From contig MNCI01023335.1 in assembly GCA_015680685.1 (NCBI GenBank), positions 165,798-229,797 of the forward strand: a DNA stretch of 64,000 nucleotides, given 5' to 3'. Below are positions 23,801 through 35,779 of this stretch, in pieces (the stretch's first letter is position 1; every line of letters begins with the position of its first letter). The notes below the pieces were generated by a model that saw only the letters and a program-made list of their open reading frames with translations, was not told the origin of the DNA and ran no database searches. This stretch comes from Gnetum montanum (Eukaryota; Streptophyta; Gnetopsida; Gnetales; Gnetaceae). Both the position numbers and the translations under genes were made by a program.

Positions 23801-24300
23801 ATAAGGCATCTCCCCCATAACTAAACTCATGGGTGAGTTTTTGAAAAATGGATCATAAATCCCTTGGATCGTACACTCTAGGTCTCTCACTTACCATCCT
23901 TAGTGACTTAGTTTTTTGGTTATCTTCCCATGTGATCTTGATGGTAATCCAATTTTGATCTTTTGAGGATTTATATCTTGTTGGACTAGATGATCTTTCT
24001 ATATCAGAAGGTCCAATTATACTTGTTTATTTTCCAATTAAAATTTGAAGTCCTTATTTCGTATATATGCTAGTGTATGATTATGATTTAATATTTTCAT
24101 TTGTGAGCTCTTGGTTGGGTCATTTTCTTACAATAGGAGTTAATAAGTGGATCAGAAGTTTCTATGCATGTTTTAGACAATTTTAGGTTCTTAGTTTTTG
24201 GCCACAAAGTGTCTTTTGGTTTAGTGATTCATGTCTCTTTTCATACACACACTTGTTTCTCACTTTTGTTGTGGGTTAATGTGAGGATTGTGTTGACATT
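20821..24300 (-). other. Internal 3' region of Ath-B with no recognisable pol
   Basis: About 3.5 kb of AT-rich sequence between protease and the 3' LTR. I find no RT, RNase H or integrase motif on either strand. The open stretches here (for example 21097-21321 plus, 23557-23760 minus) have no family signature. Confidence 0.5.
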
Positions 24301-27290
24301 TTGAAGTGTCACTTCACAACTACACCCTTCTTTATCATTGGTAATGCATGGAATCTATTGTGTGTGTATGGATCCTTGCGTGTCCTCCTTAGAGATTTCT
24401 ACAAATAAATTTCTCATTCTTAACTTAGCATCTATTATGCTAATCTATGCTCTTCCCATTATGATGGGAAATTCTTTGTCATTATTCTTCATGTGAATCA
24501 CCAAAACGTTCGTTGGATAGGATCACCCATTGATAGTGGTCACCACATCTTCTATCTATCCCAAAGGAATGGTGAAAAATTAATATGTAAGTTCTAACCT
24601 TATGTTGCACTTATTTAAGGGTGGTAGGTTCCATTCCTTATATGTTTCTTGAGAGATCAAGTTTAGTTTGAAACATGAATCTAGGAGAGCCTTGCATGGT
24701 AAATTTCTAGCTACTTGTAAAGAAATCAAAGAAACTCTTGGATCCACTCTTTTTTTGGCAAGTGTTCCTACCTTAATCCAGTCTAATACTATATTTATTA
24801 GCATGACAGTTTTAAGTTCTTGATTTAGTTGTTGTGAAAGCATACTGGTTGTAAGAGGATATGTCATAGAAGAAACTTATCTCAATGAAGTTCTAACTCT
24901 ACCAACCTTTTTTGGTCTTGTCTTAAAAAAAGACATTTTTTGGATTTACCCTTAATATTGCTGGTGTGATCCTCTATTTGTACAATCACTACAGTTGTAG
25001 CATTCTTTTATTAAGGTTGTGATCATAGTTCTTGTTGCATGATAGGTGGTGTCATGGGTGGTAAAGGATTAGGAGTTTGACTTGATAAACTTACTATTTA
25101 TGGATATCTATATGGATCAAAATCCATCCTCAAAGGTGTAGGTCTATGGTATTTTGGTGGATAGCATTGAGAAGTTTGAATTGCTACATTTCCTAGAGAA
25201 ATCAGATGCTTAAAATAGTATCCATAAGGGTCTGGTTGCCGATATGAGTATTTTTGTTGTGGTGGTGGAATCACCCACGATTATGATTACTACCATTGTT
25301 GATGGTACTATTTCTATGGCTATGGATAAGCTCCACTAGGTAAATAGGCTAGTTAGAAGGTCTACCAATAGTTACCTTGAGGGTAAGGTAACTATTTGGG
25401 CATCTGCTTCTTGATGAATCTTGGATTCAGTGCATATGCTTCCATTTCTTACAAATGTACCATGATAGGCCAACACCCCTTAAGGTGGTTATACTAGCAC
25501 ACAATACATCCTTCCTTCTCATCTAAGCTTGTATCCAAAAATTTTATCACGAAAGGCACTTTTTCTTTTCATCTGACGTTTCTTTTCTTCTTTTTCTCCT
25601 TGCCCTTGCTAAAGGCTTACTCAATTCTTTCCTCTACAATTTTCAAAGCTATTGGCAATTTTTTATCCATCAAATCCCACATCTTTTCTATCTTGGTTGC
25701 TATATCAGTAAAAAAATTTTGAATAGGTAGTGTCTTTTTCTATATCACCTATTCCAAGGTTTCTTCATCTTGTTGACCACACACTTGTGCATCTCTCTTC
25801 TTGATAGATGTCTACTATACTCTTTAGTCGATTTTCTCTTCTTTAGTTCACCTTCTTCCTTTGCCATTGATCAATGAGCCTTTGAATGCAATGGATGGTC
25901 ATTTTAGATAATCTACCTTGGGCATAAACCCTAAGGGTTTTCTTGGTTTTGTTCCTTAGTCCATCTACAATGTGCCTAAGATGCTTCCTTTGGAAAAATC
26001 TGTGGCCTAGACACCTATGTAGAAGTAAATAGTATCTGCTTGTCATTGCATCAAAGGATTCATGGGTCCCTTGCTTCTAGCCTTGGATTTTCTTCCTTAA
26101 GTTTGACACTCATGACTAGGTTTGGTATTTATCATTAAAAAGTTCTAGTATGTTACTCCATCTTCTAATTTATTTAGGTTGTAATGATCTATACCAGCAT
26201 TCCACCTCTTTCATAAGTGTCCTTCGGAACAACTTAATTTTTCATCAGTTAGTCTCTATATTCTATAAGACATAGGCATCATGAATGCTTGAAGGTGGTG
26301 TTATGGATCTGCATATTATCCACCTTCAAATGTAAGCATGTTATTCATGTCTCATTGCTTAATGCGGTTGTCCCTTACATGTCTTCTTGGAATGTAGACA
26401 ACTTCCCTTATATTTATCATGCTATGAGTTTCCAATAGGGGTTCTTCATGATCATAGGATTTGTATGCTATACTATAGTGGTGTGTCATTTGGTACTCAT
26501 ACCTCTCTCTCTCTACACATTTATCCTTATTTCTTCATTGTTTATGTTCCTTATCTTTCTCATCAAAATGTCTTGGGTGATAGTCATGTTGATCATGATT
26601 TCAATGTCTTTCTCTATCATGGTCTTTATACATTTGTTCCCTTCAATCAAAGTTCACTGATAATTGTGAGGATGAAGATGAAGTAGTGGTTCCCTTTGTG
26701 ATATAGCAGAAGTGTTTCACCTTGAGTCTTGGTTGTACTTAGAGTTTGTTGCTTATCTTCTAGGTGAATCTACTAAGGATAAATGTAACTTCACTTTGAT
26801 AGATTCTTCTAAGTGATTGATACGCATTTAGAAATGAACTTCATGATCTTGATGAAGTTTTTCTACTACAAATGCATCAACATCAAGTTCTTCCAAGATA
26901 ACAAGAGAGGTGATCTACTTTCCCTTGTTATGCACATGTTTGGTCTTCATAGTAGCATCTCTCTACACTTGTGCCTTTGTAGGTTGGTAGGGTCTTATCA
27001 TGTGTTTAATCACATGGTATCCTTCTTGAACATGTCTCAAATTCATCCCATTTAAAGCATTGTGAATGCTAAAGACTTTGGAGGCAAAATGATGTTGCCC
27101 TGTAGGTCTCTCCACCTTCAGTGCCCATCGTGGTGAAAGATAAATGTGAAATTTGGATAGTAAAGATTATGATAAGCATATGAGATTCTTGTTTTCATAG
27201 GCATATTATGGTCTTCATCATCATTTTTTCTATCATTGCTCCTTTTTATCTCTTTGTTAGGTGATATTTTTTCTTGAGTTGAAGCCATTT
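24300..27290 (-). pseudogene. gag-pro: gag-protease of Ath-B
   Basis: Start near 27290 with MASTQEKISPNKEIKRS after the leader. A gag block near 26046-25850 carries the plant gag pattern of aromatic/basic residues followed by VDGLRNKTKKTLR. The protease block at 24867-24580 includes LPCKALLDSCFKLNLISQE, where DSC stands in place of the active-site DSG, and a downstream IMIGRA block in place of LGRPW. Stops and shifts are frequent. The protein would have packaged RNA and cleaved itself in life; it is now dead. Confidence 0.65.
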
Positions 27291-27412
27291 TATGAGTGTG
27301 AAGCTTAGTTAGGTGTGTCTATTGTTAGAATTATCTAAAGATTATGAAAATTAACTTTTGATTTCTCTATACAAAAAACTTTGTAAAATCAATTACTCAG
27401 CACACATTGACA

Positions 27413-27433
27413 CATCCCTAACAATAACACCAA
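27413..27433 (-). promoter_or_regulatory. Primer-binding site of Ath-B
   Basis: Minus strand immediately after the LTR end (CTCATCA) reads TTGGTGTTATTGTTAGGGAT. This looks like the common plant site TTGGCGCCGTTGTCGGGGA after C-to-T decay. Confidence 0.65.
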
Positions 27434-28328
27434 TGATGAGTGATAGAGCATCCAACACTTTATCATAGAAGTCAAAAGTGCTCACACATGACTAGATCGT
27501 AAGCCATGGATGGACAATGTAGTTATGCTCTTAATTGATGTTAAGTTCATGATCATTGTCTTCTCACTTTGAGTTAGTGAAGTTTGAGTGTATGGTTTTG
27601 TCCTTAGTGAGGCATATGATTGGTTGTTGTTGTTAAGCCCTTAATACTCCTAGTTGTGAACATGATGAAAGTTGAAAATAAAAATCTAAATCTAAGTAAT
27701 GATGGTAATGTAAATCTAATCTATTCTAGAGTGATGAGCATTGGGTCTTGGTTTACCATATATGCCTTGGACTCATGTAGTCGTTACTGGGTTACCAAGT
27801 GTTATGCTACTAGGTGAACCAAGCAATAACACTATTGGGATTACCAAATGATTACACTTAGCGCTCAAAACTAGTCATACTCATTCTACTTTACTAATGA
27901 ACAAGTAAAGTAAAGTACTTGGAAATGTAAATGATTAAACTAAGAAAATAGTTAAAATTATGCTAAGTAAAATAGTAAAACTAAGTGGATGATACAATGA
28001 TGAAAAGTAATCATGATCTTTATTTTTTGACATGAACTATGTCCAAGTACACTTCACTTCTATAAAGATTATGTACAATTTCTCTACACCACACTGTAGG
28101 CATTCACTCTATTGCCAAAACTAGGAAAACAAACTACAAGAATTTTTTAAAGATTGGAATGAAAAGGTTTTAGATTGTGCATCCAAGTGTTGTATTTATA
28201 GGATTGCACACATGTCAAGACATCATATCAATGATGATGTAGCATACACTATGACATCATTTTCATGACATTGTTACTATGATATCATATATATGATATT
28301 GTATCACAAGAAAATTTTATTTTATCAA
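27434..28328 (-). repeat. 5' LTR of Ath-B
   Basis: Partner of 19941-20806, with the same TATA box (minus strand, 28200-28193) and similar flanks. Confidence 0.85.
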
Positions 28329-28663
28329 GGGTTTATCCAACGTTACATTGGATGACCTCAATGTTATATTTGATGGTTCATAGCTAGGTAAACACCCTGA
28401 TATCATCCCATATGACATCCAAGGTATTTATGAATTTTGTTTTTATGTGTTGCATTTTATATTTTCAAGTTTAAATCTTGATTTTAACTATATAGGCCAT
28501 AGTTATGCCTGTTGCAACTCTTGATCCCTAGCTAGGTGCCTCAACCTCTACATTCCAAATGAAACCATGGGTAGAGGTTCCTGATAAAATGGAGTTCATG
28601 CATGGTGTAGTCAAAGAAATGATTAATAAGTTGTAATAGATTGATCCCAATGTTGTTAAGAAC
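28329..28663 (+). pseudogene. Antisense gene of Tat-O, piece 2 (end of exon 5 and exon 6 equivalent)
   Basis: Resumes with KGLSNVTL, matching Tat-A THKGLLGKSFTL, then an intron (about 28424-28496, acceptor AACTATATAG), then an exon with PWVEVPDKMEFMHGVVKEM and IDPNVV. The exon matches Tat-A TETPDKFTFMEGVVGDMIN and IDPKVG. It sits exactly between Ath-B and LTR-C, which shows that both broke one gene. Confidence 0.75.
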
Positions 28664-28668
28664 CTTTG
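28664..28668 (+). repeat. Target-site duplication of LTR-C, left copy
   Basis: CTTTG directly before the LTR; the right copy after the 3' LTR at 45262-45266 is CTTAG (one difference). Confidence 0.55.
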
Positions 28669-28799
28669 TGTTGCACATTACTATCATTCTATGGAGTAGC
28701 TTGATTTGCCTTGAAAATAATATTCCTACCCATACAAAGTTAGTTTGTCGAATCAATCTACCAACTAATGAGTGCAGAAGCAGTGTTAGGTAACATTTT

Positions 28800-29400
28800 T
28801 GACAATTTCATAGATTAAGTTCTCTATGGTATTATTTCTTTGGATACTTGTCACATTATTTTTGGGAAGCCTTGGTAGTTTACTAGGTTTTCTCTAATTA
28901 CTTCACTAGCAAATATAGCTTTGGTTAAGATGAATGATTAGTTGTCTAGAGTTCATGACACTTCTTTACTAGTAGTAAAGAAGATCTTGAAGTGCATACA
29001 CTATCTCATGAGGACTTTGGTTTGATTATTTGATATCATGAATGGAGTTCTTCTATGAGTTATTAACGTTGGCCAACCGACCATAAGAACACAACATGGC
29101 ACCAAAGGTGAGAAAGTTGACTAAAGAGTCTCATAATATTATGGTTAAAGATTTGTTAAATGGATTGCCACCTAAGGATCCATTTCTTCTACATTTGATT
29201 TCATTTTGAGAGTTGAGTTGTTGAATAATGTTGCATGTTGTCTAAGTCTTTTGAAGAAGGGATATGTTAAGGAAAGGATGAGCCCATGTGTTTTACCAGC
29301 TATTTTAACATCAAAGAAGGATTCATTGGATCTACAAACATGTACTGATGTACTAGCCATTGAGAAGTGGGTTTGGTTAAGCTCCATAAGATATGGAAAG
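28800..29400 (+). pseudogene. Gypsy protease-end and RT-start fragments inside the LTR-C 5' LTR
   Basis: VLYGIISLDTCHIIFGKPW is the end of a gypsy protease (family motif LLGRPW). LLNGLPPKDP and RVELLNN, then VKERMSPCVLPAILTSKKD, are the start of a gypsy RT (family motif SPCAVPALLVPKKDG). A deletion removes the piece between them. The type differs from the Tat RT at 6510 and looks chromovirus-like; this is inference. Confidence 0.7.
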
Positions 29401-29404
29401 ATAA

Positions 29405-30345
29405 TGAATGATAAAATAACATTAATCCATAATCTAAATGACATCATTTCCACGAAGATTACTAGCTTAACATAGTTGAAGAAGCTACATCTGAGTGATA
29501 ACTTCTTTGAAGGTTACATTCCTTTAGAGTTTGATCAAATGCAGTAGTTGCAAGAATTGTATTTTAGTGATAACTAATTAACTAGGAAATCCTGCATCCA
29601 TACTGGACTGTTCAACCCTAGTGGCCTTGAATTTAGAAAGCAATGGTCTTTCTAGAAAAATTCTTACACGAATTGGTGAATTGAAGCTTCTACATGAAGT
29701 TCAACTCAAGGACAACCAAATTCATGAAACTTTTTCCCAATCATTATCAAAATGTTTCTTTCTTGTGATGTTGGATTTGAGGGGAAATCCACTAACTAGC
29801 TCTATTCTAGCATGGTTGTCACATCTTTCTCAGCTTTAGATGTTATTACTTTGGGAAAGTCTAGAGGAACAACTTCCCTAGCAATGGAAAAATTTGTTAA
29901 AGCTTGTTTTGTTGTATGTTGTAGGAGATCAAATTAGTGACTTCATTCTATTGTAATTCAACAAATTGAAAAACTTACATTCATTGACCCTATATTGAAT
30001 GGCAGAGACTAGGTCATGCAATTTCCCACTACAATTAGGTAATTTTTCACAATTGAAAAGGTTGGATTTGGAAAGAGAAATGATTTCAGGAGTTATACCT
30101 CCCTAGTTTGGAAGCCTTAAAGATCTAGTATTTCTTCAGTTGGTTGGAAGTAATCTATGGGGAATAATCCTAGAGGAGTTATGTTTGTTGACATCACTAA
30201 ATATGCTCTACATGGAAGAAAATTTTGAAGGTTACATTCCACAATTTGTGAGAAGCATGATGAATGTGCAAGAACATTCTCCTATATCCCACTTGAACTA
30301 TGATTTTATAAATTTTCATGGAAATCTAAAGGAGGTTGCCATTTA
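29405..30345 (+). pseudogene. LRR receptor-like gene fragment inside the LTR-C 5' LTR
   Basis: At least seven leucine-rich repeats of plant extracellular type, for example LKKLHLSDNFFEGYIPLEF, VALNLESNGLSRKI, VMLDLRGNPLTSSILAWL, LKRLDLEREMISGVIPP and LNMLYMEENFEGYIP. The xxLxxLxLxxNxxxGxIP spacing is clear. No kinase or transmembrane part is present. The fragment is duplicated in the 3' LTR, so it travelled with the element. Stops again sit at expected Gln codons. Confidence 0.8.
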
Positions 30346-32674
30346 GAGTTCAAATATCAAGCCTAGTTAAAATATTAAGAAATTCATGAGCATGTGGAAA
30401 TAGTGGGAGCATGGCAGATGATGCATCACCACCTTGGTTGGGTCATGGACACCATGTTCGTGGTGCCTGATGGTGTCGGCCCACTCTTTTGAATGAAGGT
30501 AGAAGGGACGAAGATGAAGTAGCTGCTGCTAATGGCATGAGATAGTTAACTTGGTCATTTTCATTGGTGAAATGTGTGGATGAGGCAAAGAGAAAAATGT
30601 GCAGTGGTGGCAGAAAATAGTAGGACTAATAAATCTTATTAACTGTATCTAATGATGAGATGTGCTATGATTGTTTCACTTTTGGCAATAGAGACATTAC
30701 ATGGTTCAAAGGGTAGCTTGGTATTCATAGTCACATCTGCACCTTTGAAATTTTAAGCATGTGCCTGTGGAAGCTTAAAACCCATCCGCTCAAGTTTCCA
30801 TTGAGTTATGAGTTGTAGTAATTGTAGATTAGATGCCCTCTTAGAACGATAAAACCTAAACCTAGAAACTCCAATTGTGCTCTTTGGACCTAGATGCTGC
30901 AATTGATTGTAAAGAATATTTTGCAACAAAATGTAGAGATGAGGCCGGAATCATGAATTGAATTATTTTTAGAAGGAATTATTTGTAGCCATCAAATCCT
31001 CCACCTTTTTAATTCCTCATACTATTGCAAGTTGATGTCATCCTATAGGAGATAACTTTTGACGGTCTCAGAAACTCTGCATGTTGTTATTGGAGAGCAA
31101 GCCACCAATGTCAAAAATATTATAGGAATTAAGCCAAGGCCATCATCCTACTCCAACATATTTCTTACTACTAAGGATTTTTAGGAAGCCATTGCTAAGC
31201 ACTAATAAATATCTCATGGAAGAATTTGGTTTGTTTTAAAAGAAGTTGTATGTTGATAAGATATTTGAGTAACATCCTATAAAGGGGACATTTGGCTATT
31301 ATCCCTTTTATTCTTATGGAAGTTATAACTTCCTATGATAGGTACAACTAAAACTCCATGATATTTGTAGCTAATTTTAATTTCCCATTACTAAGAAGAC
31401 ACTTGTTGACTATGGCTTGAATTTATCTAATAACTTCCTATAGAAGTTATCACTTCTTATGGTGGTTATGAGTAAATTCCTTAGATATTTGTAAGTCACC
31501 TTAATCCCTTATGATGATGGTAACTATCCAAAAGACATTATAAAAAAGGCTTCAAGAGTAGAATTCAAGGGGGATTTTGGGAAAGAAACTTGAAAGAAAT
31601 ATATTAAATATTGGTTGTAAAGAATGGCTTTCTAAAGGCATCAATTTAGTTTCTTTTTTCTAATCCCATGACTTCCTTTTTTTTCCATTTTTTCTTAGTT
31701 GCTTTGCTAATGGTTTAGATATTATTGTGCTTAACATTTAATTTTTGGATTTTTTAATTACTCTTATAGCTCTATTTTGTGCAATGCTAGACTTCTATTT
31801 GGTTGCTATATAAGAGCTTATGTTATCTTTGAAAAGCCTCTTGAGCAATTTAAGAGTGATGTATTTATGAAATTTCTTGTTTGAGTCTAGAGGATCTAGA
31901 AAATATTTGATACTTTGAGGTGACTTGAAATAGCTTCATTTTTAAAAATTTTATTGCCTTGATATTTCAATCTTGAAATTGTCAAATTTTTTCTCATAGC
32001 TCTATTGTTTGCAATTTTTAACAACTATTAACTAGCCAAAAAAAATCTTGTACTTTGTCATTTACAAAGAATTTTGGTAGTTTAATAAGATTATCTTGTA
32101 CAAAATTACTTGTTGATGTTAGAGGGTTTTGGAAAATTTGTAATATTTAGATTGAATTAGAATAACTTTAATGCGCAGTGTTTCATCATGTTTACTTTAC
32201 CTCAATTAAATGTTTGAGATTACACACAAATTTTCTTTTTTTCTTTTCTCTTTCTAAAATCCATTGAATCTCACTCTATTTCTAGTTTTCTTGTGGAATT
32301 GTGCTTACGCATTTTTGTGAAATTTTATTTGTTTCAAACAATTTACTATAGGGAGTATATAAACTAAGTGATTTGACAAAATAAAAATCTTTAATGACTC
32401 ATAGTATTCAATAAAATTATTTGAATTTTTGTTATACTAGCCACTTACAGTTTCATATAAAAAACTAAGAATTTCAACATTCACAATAGCAAACACACAT
32501 TTATGCTTAGTTCGCTTTATAATTGTTGAGTTTATTTGGAGGTATCTAAGCCTTGGTGTTGCCAGAGACTAGCAAGCACCTACATCTAGGTTTGAAGGCA
32601 TAGCTTTGTTTTCCATGATTCTAGTTACATGAGACTCAAAGGAAAAAGTTGACAGTCCCAAATGGTCACCAATA
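30346..32674 (+). other. Non-coding 3' half of the LTR-C 5' LTR
   Basis: No gene seen. TATA candidates conserved in both LTRs lie at 31278 and 31549; the second is followed by about 1.1 kb that would be R-U5. Confidence 0.5.
31549..31556 (+). promoter_or_regulatory. TATA candidate in the LTR-C 5' LTR
   Basis: TATAAAAA; the partner LTR has the same at 44097-44104. An upstream TATAAAG is also shared (31278 and 43871). Confidence 0.4.
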
Positions 32675-32675
32675 G

Positions 32676-32699
32676 TTTTTTTTGCCACTAGAAGGAGGG
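32676..32699 (+). promoter_or_regulatory. Primer-binding site of LTR-C
   Basis: TTGCCACTAGAAGGAGGG directly after the LTR. It belongs to the same class as Tat-E (TTGGTGCTAGAAGGAGGACC) and Tat-F (TTGCGCTAGAAGGAGGGCC). A second weaker copy, TTTTTGGTGCTAGGAGGAC, lies at 32780-32798. Confidence 0.65.
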
Positions 32700-33058
32700 T
32701 AGAAAATTTGTTACCTAAGTTCATAAATTAACAACTTATCACATTCAAAGAGATTCATAGTCTTAGCATACTAATAGTTCTTTTTGGTGCTAGGAGGACT
32801 TGAAAGAAAAATAGTAATTATTTGAGTTAATGATAAAAAAATATATAATTTTGAAGATTTTAAAGGTTCTAGAGAAATTCCTAATTATAATACTAATTAT
32901 TCATCAAAAGAAGAATAATTTTTTTTTTCAAGTTTGGGATAAGTAGTGGAGTAAAAACCCGAAGTACAAGGAATTCACCTCTTCTATCTTGTTTATCAGT
33001 CTATAGGAGAAGGTCAAATAAATATAAGAGTCTAGCCAACAAAATAAATCATAATAGG

Positions 33059-33660
33059 ATGGAAAATCCACAACCAATTAATGCTTGGCAAGGAGTTACA
33101 CCATTAAGGTCCCAAAATTACAATGATATTCCTAAGGCAGCTTCCAAATATTTGCTTGATCCTTTTATTCCTAGAAAAGCTTACTTGGCTAAAGAATACC
33201 TCTAGTTGTTTGATTTAGCTTTAGCTCATGCAAATATTCAACACTAAGACCAAGCTCATGGGTTGGTCATATCAAATTTAAAGGATATGATTTAAATTTG
33301 ATATTCAAACTTGCCAAGCAATAGTATTTCAAGTTGGAATGATATGAAAAGCCTTTTCTTGGCCCAGCTTGGCAATCAATTGGATCAACAACAACTATAC
33401 TGTGCAATAGTACAAGCTAAGTAAGAATTTAAAGAGTTAATTAGATATTTCAACATTAAATTTCAAAGAATTTGTGGGCTCTTTCAAAGATAGTATAAAC
33501 CATTAGATGAAATGTTAGAGATACTTATCTTAAGGTTGTGAATCCCAATATTTCAATTTGGTTAAGAAGAATCCCAAACTTGATAACATTGCACGACTAC
33601 TTTAGTGAAGCTATATAGTTAGAAAAATAGTTAAACTTAAATAATGAAGAAATTATCATA
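33059..33660 (+). pseudogene. gag: gag of LTR-C
   Basis: ATG at 33059 (MENPQPINAWQG). The retrotransposon gag domain is recognised by LPSNSISSWNDMKSLFLAQL, followed by the FKELIRYFNIKFQRICGL region. Stops at expected Gln/Trp codons and one or two frame changes. Confidence 0.7.
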
Positions 33661-34019
33661 TCTCAAAAAAGAGAAGAGAAAATGATGATTCATGTGCAAG
33701 ATTTTTTCCAAATTAAAGTATTACTAGGGCCATCTCATATTAAGATAGAGCAAGAGTAGATAGTAGAGAATTTGAACAAGGAAAATTAATAATAGACTTG
33801 TCGAACAAAGTAGTGAAACTAGAAAAGCTTTTGAAAAGGTTGAAATCAAGGAAGAAAAGAAAAATATGAAACATAAACATCAAGGTACTAAGTTAGTAGT
33901 TGAGGATGAGAGTGATCTTGCTTCAACTTCCTCAGTATTGAATTTGATAATGAGCTATTTGGTGTTCATTATGTAAGCAAATCTTTTGAGAATGGATATA
34001 GTAATACCTCTTCTTTATC

Positions 34020-34949
34020 ATGTCCTAAAGAAGATATATCATTAGATGAAGAGAGTAACAAAAATGAAGAAAATAAGTATAATCTTCATTCAAAGGAAAA
34101 ATTAACTACTTCCAAGCCTCCAATGTCATTTTTGATCCATCTACTAATAGGAAGGTTTCTGAACCAAGTGGAAAAGAGAAAAATAAAAGAAAAGAGGATC
34201 AAGTAGAGAAAAGTACTCAAAATTAGACTCTCAATAAATGGATGAAGAAACCAGGCTTTTATGGAGATGGAGAATATAATTTGATTGAGGATCTTAAACA
34301 TGTCAAGGCCAGCATTAGCATATATCAATTGTTATAGATAGGAGATCAACAAAGAAAATCTTTGGAGCTTATTAAAGATAAAGGAAGAGTTGGATATTCA
34401 GAGTTAAGTTATGTGTCTAATGTCAATAAGATAACAAAAACTAGATATGATTGTACTCTTGATAAGGAAGCTCGTCCTTTTCTTTTGACAATGAAGTTAA
34501 AAGATAAATATATTGATAGCTATTTGGTTAATTTTGGAGCTATGTCTACTATCATGCCATTATTTATATGTAAAAAAATTGGTCTGACTCTTGAACAATC
34601 TAATAAAAAGATTGTTCAAGTGGATAAAAGTAGAGTGAAGATTGTGGATCAGCTACCAAATGTTCTACTAGAAATTTCTTTTGAACCCCATATCAAAAGT
34701 AGAGTAACTATTAAAGTAGTAGATATCCTAGATTCACATAGTTTTATGTTGAGTAGAAGTTGGAGTAAACATTTCTTAAGTTACATATCCATAGATTATT
34801 CACATATGTGGCTACCTTGGAAAGGGAAACCAAATAAAATATACATATATAGTGAACCTTTAATGATTGAAAACATTACTTCAAATGGGAAAAATAAACT
34901 TGTTGAAACAATAACCTTTGAATCCAAAATTTGCATACTTCAAAAAGTT
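34020..34949 (+). pseudogene. pro: Protease of LTR-C, with the longest open stretch of the element
   Basis: An upstream block YNLIEDLKHVKASISIYQLL is typical just before plant gypsy proteases. The open stretch 34362-34949 (196 codons) carries YLVNFGAMSTIMPLFICKKI, where the active-site Asp of D-x-G is Asn. It then has the flap and C-terminal region with FMLSRSWSKHFLS in place of LGRPWL. It would have cleaved Gag; the Asn makes it inactive. Confidence 0.75.
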
Positions 34950-34954
34950 TAGAA

Positions 34955-35173
34955 TTTGGAAACAGAGAAAGCTCAAGATGAGAGTAAGTGGAAATTATAG
35001 TTTGATTATCCTTGTAACTTCAAAAGTGCATGAGCTAGAGTAGTTTTAGTAAATGATGATTCTCTAAAATTTTTCAAGGTAATTCCTCTATCTTTTCCTT
35101 ACACTAATAACAATGTTGAATATAAAGCTTTGAGTATTGGAATTAAAACAACATTTGAAAAATGAAAGGTGAT
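34955..35173 (+). pseudogene. RNase H remnant of LTR-C
   Basis: FDYPCNFKSA, VVLVNDDSLKF and YTNNNVEYKALSIGIKTTFE correspond to the FDGS, GVVLVSP and TNNVAEYEAL motifs of the additional RNase H. RT and integrase are absent. Confidence 0.65.
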
Positions 35174-35319
35174 TGTTTCTGGAAATAACATTACAAAGGA
35201 TAACATCGAGGCTGAAGAAGTGGGAGCATCGATAAGACAAGAGGAATGTTTCTGGAAATAATGTTGCAAAGGATAACATTGGGGCTAAAGAAGTGGGAGC
35301 ATTGATAAGACAAGAGGGA
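35174..35319 (+). repeat. 73-bp tandem duplication
   Basis: TGTTTCTGGAAATAAC... repeats once with period 73 (35174-35246, 35247-35319) and a few differences. Confidence 0.85.
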
Positions 35320-35638
35320 GAGAAGAAAGCTTGGGTTACATCAAAAATTAAGTATGATAGGATCGAAGACAACAAGATTCCTAAGAGGGTCATGTTGACC
35401 ACTCTCTTCCCTTCTACTAAGTAGCTTATGTTATGACTTCACTTGTATAGTTTTCATTTTTATATCTTAGGAACAAGGTTTTTATACCATCAAACCTTGA
35501 GTTCAATGAGAATTTGCCTCCAAAAATATTTATTATTTTCCACTGTAAAAAATTTAATAAAAAGCATTAGTTATAGTTAAATTCAGCTAGTATATTTTAG
35601 TTTAAAACAAGGCTTGTGTAAATTTCTTTAAGCATTTT

Positions 35639-35656
35639 AAGAAGGATGAGAAATTT
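35639..35656 (+). promoter_or_regulatory. Polypurine tract of LTR-C
   Basis: AAGAAGGATGAGAAA just before the 3' LTR start at 35657. Confidence 0.5.
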
Positions 35657-35779
35657 TGGTACATTTCTACCATTCTATGGAGAAGATTTATTTTCCCACA
35701 ATAGAATAGTCCTACCCATACAAAGTTAGTTTGTTGGAACAATGTACCAACTAATAGGTGCACAAGTGGTGTTGGGTAA

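Larger units (their letters stand above)
19941..28328 (-). mobile_element. Ath-B: LTR retrotransposon with Athila-like primer-binding site, gag-protease only
   Basis: Two direct repeats bound it: 19941-20806 and 27434-28328, both with TGATGAGT at the left edge and TTTATCA at the right edge (TG...CA in either direction). On the minus strand the order is LTR, primer-binding site, gag, protease, about 3.5 kb without pol, polypurine tract, LTR. It lies inside exon 5 of the Tat-O antisense gene. The 5-bp flanks (GGGGG left, AGGGT right) are not a clean target duplication. Length is 8388 bases. Confidence 0.85.
28669..32674 (+). repeat. 5' LTR of LTR-C
   Basis: About 4.0 kb. It aligns with 35657-37112 and then 42884-45261. 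Contents in order: protease/RT fragments of another gypsy element, LRR receptor fragments, then about 2.3 kb of non-coding sequence with TATA candidates. Ends CCAATA (CCAACA in the partner). Confidence 0.8.

Noticed and set aside
19936-28333. Clean target-site duplication for Ath-B
   Set aside because: Flanks GGGGG and AGGGT do not match well enough to call.
29405-30345. Functional LRR receptor kinase gene
   Set aside because: Many stops, no kinase or membrane segment, duplicated in both LTRs of LTR-C.
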